Source: Pelosinus fermentans DSM 17108 (GTDB lineage: Bacteria > Bacillota > Negativicutes > DSM-13327). From it: a DNA stretch of 64,000 nt. The stretch's first letter is position 1. Every line of letters starts with the position of its first letter. The stretch is taken from assembly GCF_000271485.2 (NCBI RefSeq), contig NZ_AKVN02000001.1:810001-874000 (forward strand). Reading direction: 5' to 3'. Of the stretch, positions 61,022-64,000 are shown one piece after another. Below the pieces are notes generated by a model. It saw only the letters and a list, made by a program, of their open reading frames with translations. It had not been told where the DNA came from and did no database searches. A program made the translations under genes and the position numbers.

Positions 61022-62070
61022 AGAACTGGAAAGATACATTAGTAAAAAAGGACGACTCGATTTTTACTACAATGGGTATTATTGATGCTAGTGCAGTGCA
61101 AATTGCTTTAGTTGTTGATGAACAAGGAAAGTTATTAGGTACAGTTACCGATGGAGATGTTCGTAAAGCTCTTTTGAGAGGGATTTCCTTAGAAGAAAAA
61201 AATGAGAGCATAATGAATCGTAATCCAGTAGTTGCTCGAATCAATGAGGGAAGAGAGAGTTTGTTGGCCAAAATGAGGAATAAGAGGCTACACCAGATTC
61301 CTGTTTTGGATCAACAAGATTATTTAGTTGGTTTGGAAATCCTGGATGAAATGGTAGAAACAAATGAAAGTGATAATTGGATTTTCTTGATGGTAGGGGG
61401 GTTAGGTAGCAGATTAGGTGCATTGACTGCAAGTTGTCCTAAACCATTGCTAAATGTTGGTAATAAGCCTATTTTAGAAACCATAATTGAAAGTTTTGCA
61501 GAATGCGGCTATCGGAAATTTTACCTATCCGTCAATTATAAAGCTGATATGATTCAAGAGTATTTTCAGAACGGAGAAAACTGGGGAGTTGAAATACGTT
61601 ATATTTGCGAAAATAAGCGTATGGGAACAGCTGGAGCTTTGAGCTTACTATCGGAAAGACCAAATAGTCCAATGATTGTTATGAATGGTGATATATTAAC
61701 GAAAGTCAATTTTAATCAATTAATCAACTTTCATGAAAGTCACAAGGCTAAAGCTACTATGTGTGTACGAGATTATAGTGTTCAAGTACCATATGGTGTA
61801 GTACAAATAGATGATCATAAATTGACAGGCATTGTTGAGAAACCACAGCAATCGTTTTTTGTCAGTGCGGGAATTTATGTATTAGATCCATCAGTATTAG
61901 ATTTAATTCCTAAAAATGAATATTTAGATATGCCGGACTTATTTAAAAAGCTTATTAGTGAACGAGATAATATTTTGGTTTTCCCAGTAAGAGAGTACTG
62001 GCTTGATATAGGTAATAAAATAGATTTTGAAAAAGCAAATGGAGATTATGAATTGATTTTTAATTGGTAG
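61018..62070 (+). CDS. CBS-domain nucleotidyltransferase (PtmE-like)
   Basis: 350 residues. Two CBS domains (about 5-115, with G-T-V-T-D-G-D-V-R-K-A-L-L) precede a sugar nucleotidyltransferase domain (M-V-G-G-L-G-S-R-L-G, about 125; K-P-L-L-N-V-G-N-K-P; M-N-G-D-I-L). This order is that of Campylobacter PtmE, which makes GDP-glucosamine in the legionaminic pathway. Start GTG 61018 overlaps the previous stop. Confidence 0.8.
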   Translation: MKNWKDTLVKKDDSIFTTMGIIDASAVQIALVVDEQGKLLGTVTDGDVRKALLRGISLEEKNESIMNRNPVVARINEGRESLLAKMRNKRLHQIPVLDQQDYLVGLEILDEMVETNESDNWIFLMVGGLGSRLGALTASCPKPLLNVGNKPILETIIESFAECGYRKFYLSVNYKADMIQEYFQNGENWGVEIRYICENKRMGTAGALSLLSERPNSPMIVMNGDILTKVNFNQLINFHESHKAKATMCVRDYSVQVPYGVVQIDDHKLTGIVEKPQQSFFVSAGIYVLDPSVLDLIPKNEYLDMPDLFKKLISERDNILVFPVREYWLDIGNKIDFEKANGDYELIFNW

Positions 62071-62095
62071 TTAGAGAATCTGGGGGGATGTAGTT

Positions 62096-63112
62096 ATGAA
62101 GTTTTTAGTTATTGGTCTCGGATCTATGGGAAAGCGACGGATAAGATGTTTAAAAGAATTAGGATTCACAGAAATTTATGGTTTTGATATACGTGAAGAT
62201 AGGCAGAAGGAAAGTAAAGCGGTATATGGTATAACGGCATATAGCAATATAGAACAGGCCTTAAAAGAGGTACAGCCGGAAGCTTGTATTATTTCAGTAC
62301 CACCAGATGTACATCATTATTATATAAAATTGGCCATAGAACATAATATTCATTTTTTTGTTGAGGCCAGCGTGGTTGATACAGATATGGATTTTATAAA
62401 AGAGAAGCTTAGCCCCAATACAATCGTTGCTGCTCCTTCAGCTACTTTATGCTTTCATCCAGCAATTAAAATTATTGCTGATATAGTTAAAAAAGGTGAA
62501 TTGGGTAAAATATCCAATATAATGCTTCATTCTGGCCAGTATTTACCAGATTGGCATACCTATGAAAATGTTGGTGACTATTATGTTTCTAATCCTTCCA
62601 CTGGTGGTGGAAGGGAGATTGTTCCTTTTGAACTAACTTGGTTTACTAAAATTTTTGGTTTTCCTCAAAGAGTTTGTGGGAATTTTAGAAAAACCATTAC
62701 TATTAATAATGCAGAAGCGATTGATGATACATATAATTGTCTATTAGACTATGGTAGTTTTTTGGCAGCAGTTACAGTTGATGTAGTTTCTCGTCATGCT
62801 ACTAGACGTCTTATGATAAATGGCGATCAGAAACAATTGATATGGGATTGGGATTTTGCCTATGTGAAAATATATGATCCCGAAAAGAATAAATGGGTAG
62901 AGTTACCGTATGAAATGAATGCAGCAACAGATGGATACAACTCAAATATAGGTGAAAACATGTATATTGATGAGGTTAAGAGTTTTGTAGATGCTATTAA
63001 AGAGAAGGGTATGTTTATTAATACTATGGAAAATGATCATAGAGTTTTGAAACTTTTATACTCTATTGAAGAAGCTGATAAAACATCAAGATATGTGGGT
63101 GTAAATTTATGA
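62096..63112 (+). CDS. Gfo/Idh/MocA oxidoreductase (PtmF-like)
   Basis: 338 residues. A Rossmann N-terminus with V-I-G-L-G-S-M-G-K-R-R, then S-V-P-P-D-V-H, and a C-terminal alpha/beta domain. In legionaminic loci the oxidoreductase PtmF lies beside PtmE, as here. The exact reaction is not settled by sequence. GGGGGGATG-type ribosome site upstream; overlaps the next gene by four bases. Confidence 0.75.
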   Translation: MKFLVIGLGSMGKRRIRCLKELGFTEIYGFDIREDRQKESKAVYGITAYSNIEQALKEVQPEACIISVPPDVHHYYIKLAIEHNIHFFVEASVVDTDMDFIKEKLSPNTIVAAPSATLCFHPAIKIIADIVKKGELGKISNIMLHSGQYLPDWHTYENVGDYYVSNPSTGGGREIVPFELTWFTKIFGFPQRVCGNFRKTITINNAEAIDDTYNCLLDYGSFLAAVTVDVVSRHATRRLMINGDQKQLIWDWDFAYVKIYDPEKNKWVELPYEMNAATDGYNSNIGENMYIDEVKSFVDAIKEKGMFINTMENDHRVLKLLYSIEEADKTSRYVGVNL

Positions 63113-63879
63113 GGACTGGGATTTTGCTTACTGCTAGGTTAGGCTCTAGTCGATTAAAAAAGAAGCATTTGCTAAATATCAATAATCAGCCGATTTTGTC
63201 CTATTTAATAAATAGAATCGGTAGAGCCTTTCGGCTTGAGATAAATGAGGGGAAGGTTGCAATTGTTATTGCAACCGCTGATCAAGAGGAGAATAAACAG
63301 TTTGAAATGTTTTGTAAGCAGCAGGTAAGTGTCTTTTATGGCGCATTAGATAATATTCCGTTGAGGCATTTGCAAGCAGCTGAACGATATAATTTTGATA
63401 ATTTAATTTCAGTAGATGGTGACGATATACTGTGTTCGGTAGAAGGAATGAGGCAAGTATATCATGAATTGATTAACAAAAAAGAATTTGTAAAGACGAT
63501 TGGATTGCCATTTGGGATGAATGTTATGGGGTATGCAACAGAGTTTCTAAAAACTTCGTTAGAGGATGTCAAGGATCAAGTACTTGAAACTGGCTGGGGA
63601 AGAATTTTCAATGAGACTGATAAGACAGTATTAACCTTTGACATATTCAATTGCAATGATTATATGAGATTTACTCTAGATTACCCTGAAGACTTTATAT
63701 TTTTTGAAAATTTCATTACCCAATTCCCGGGTGATTTAAATAATAGTACGGATCAGGAAATAGTAGATTTTGTGATAAAAAAGAAACTTTATGAAATTAC
63801 TAAACCTATCACCTCGGAATATTGGAATAATTTTAATAGTGGGGTAGAGGAAGAAATTAATAAAAAGGTGAGATGTTAA
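63109..63879 (+). CDS. Cytidylyltransferase-like protein (SpsF type)
   Basis: 256 residues. L-L-T-A-R-L-G-S-S-R-L-K-K-K-H-L at the N-terminus is the SpsF-type variant of the CMP-sugar synthetase motif; S-V-D-G-D-D-I follows as the metal site. It differs from NeuA/LegF, which begin with A-R-x-G-S-K-G. It may activate a different sugar or modify the same one; a true CMP-legionaminate synthetase may lie beyond the window. Confidence 0.7.
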   Translation: MRTGILLTARLGSSRLKKKHLLNINNQPILSYLINRIGRAFRLEINEGKVAIVIATADQEENKQFEMFCKQQVSVFYGALDNIPLRHLQAAERYNFDNLISVDGDDILCSVEGMRQVYHELINKKEFVKTIGLPFGMNVMGYATEFLKTSLEDVKDQVLETGWGRIFNETDKTVLTFDIFNCNDYMRFTLDYPEDFIFFENFITQFPGDLNNSTDQEIVDFVIKKKLYEITKPITSEYWNNFNSGVEEEINKKVRC

Positions 63880-63881
63880 AC

Positions 63882-64000
63882 ATGAAATTTGATGAATCTG
63901 ATCATTTAAGGATAAGGGCACAAAAAATAATTCCAGCAGGGGCACATACTTATAGTAAGGGCGATGATCAATTTCCGCAGTTGTCTCCCGGATTTATTGT
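63882..64000 (+). CDS. Start of a glutamate-1-semialdehyde aminomutase-like aminotransferase (partial)
   Basis: The first 39 residues are present before the window ends. I-P-A-G-A-H-T-Y-S-K-G-D-D-Q-F-P is typical of class III aminotransferases of the HemL-like group found in nonulosonate and spore-coat glycan loci. It starts 2 nt after the SpsF-like gene. Confidence 0.7.
   Translation, partial: MKFDESDHLRIRAQKIIPAGAHTYSKGDDQFPQLSPGFI

Overview
The window comes from a diderm Firmicute of the Negativicutes, most likely a Sporomusaceae (Pelosinus/Sporomusa-like) bacterium. The evidence is the combination of a complete lipid A/Kdo/Lpt gene set with an array of outer-membrane porins that carry an N-terminal SLH domain (OmpM type). 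The genus is inferred from gene content, not from a database match. Almost every gene is on the + strand.

Layout. (1) 1-9.1 kb: tail of an unidentified envelope gene, three OmpH/Skp-like chaperones (two of them lipoproteins), LpxD, a short YjbH-like outer-membrane protein, an LpxL-type acyltransferase, and a two-gene ABC system with a very large extracytoplasmic permease domain. (2) 9.2-27.4 kb: LpxC, FabZ, LpxA, LpxI, LpxB, MsbA, WaaA, LpxK, KdsB, KdsA, KdsD, KdsC, a second LpxL-type enzyme, LptC, LptA, LptB, LptF/G and a DUF3084 protein. This is nearly the whole route from UDP-GlcNAc to Kdo-lipid A and its export. (3) 27.4-38 kb: six SLH-domain porins, each with its own long leader, most with a clear terminator, and one RuvC/YqgF-fold gene in between. 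(4) 38-43.5 kb: two exported proteins of unknown role, an LptD-like protein, separate RfaE1 and RfaE2 heptose enzymes, and a GxxExxY protein. (5) 43.5-52.2 kb: core/O-antigen genes (two GT9 heptosyltransferases, three GT4 enzymes of which one is frameshifted at a G tract, O-antigen ligase, a HtrL-family protein, a radical SAM protein). (6) 52.2-64 kb: a polysaccharide deacetylase on the - strand, then a + strand operon for a CapD/PglF-like dehydratase, a PglC-like initiating transferase and a legionaminic-acid-type nonulosonate pathway (LegB, LegC, LegG, LegI, LegH, PtmE-like, PtmF-like, SpsF-like, then the start of a HemL-like aminotransferase).

Three layers of non-coding structure stand out. 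First, each porin is preceded by a leader with the motif TGAGGAAACNTGGANACTCA. This motif reads as a Shine-Dalgarno plus NTG start of a short upstream ORF beginning M-[D/E]-T-[Q/H]. In five of six leaders a segment of that ORF is complementary to the porin's own Shine-Dalgarno, which suggests translational attenuation. Second, a family of modular imperfect palindromes (arms built on GAACCGCGAAG / CTTCGCGGTTC, with CACAAAG and CGCAGAG variants) sits in most intergenic gaps from 3.6 to 43.5 kb. One copy is split, and a GxxExxY nuclease-like gene sits exactly between its two arms. Third, a 7-G tract disrupts a glycosyltransferase in the LPS region and could be a phase-variation switch.

No rRNA, tRNA or CRISPR array was seen.
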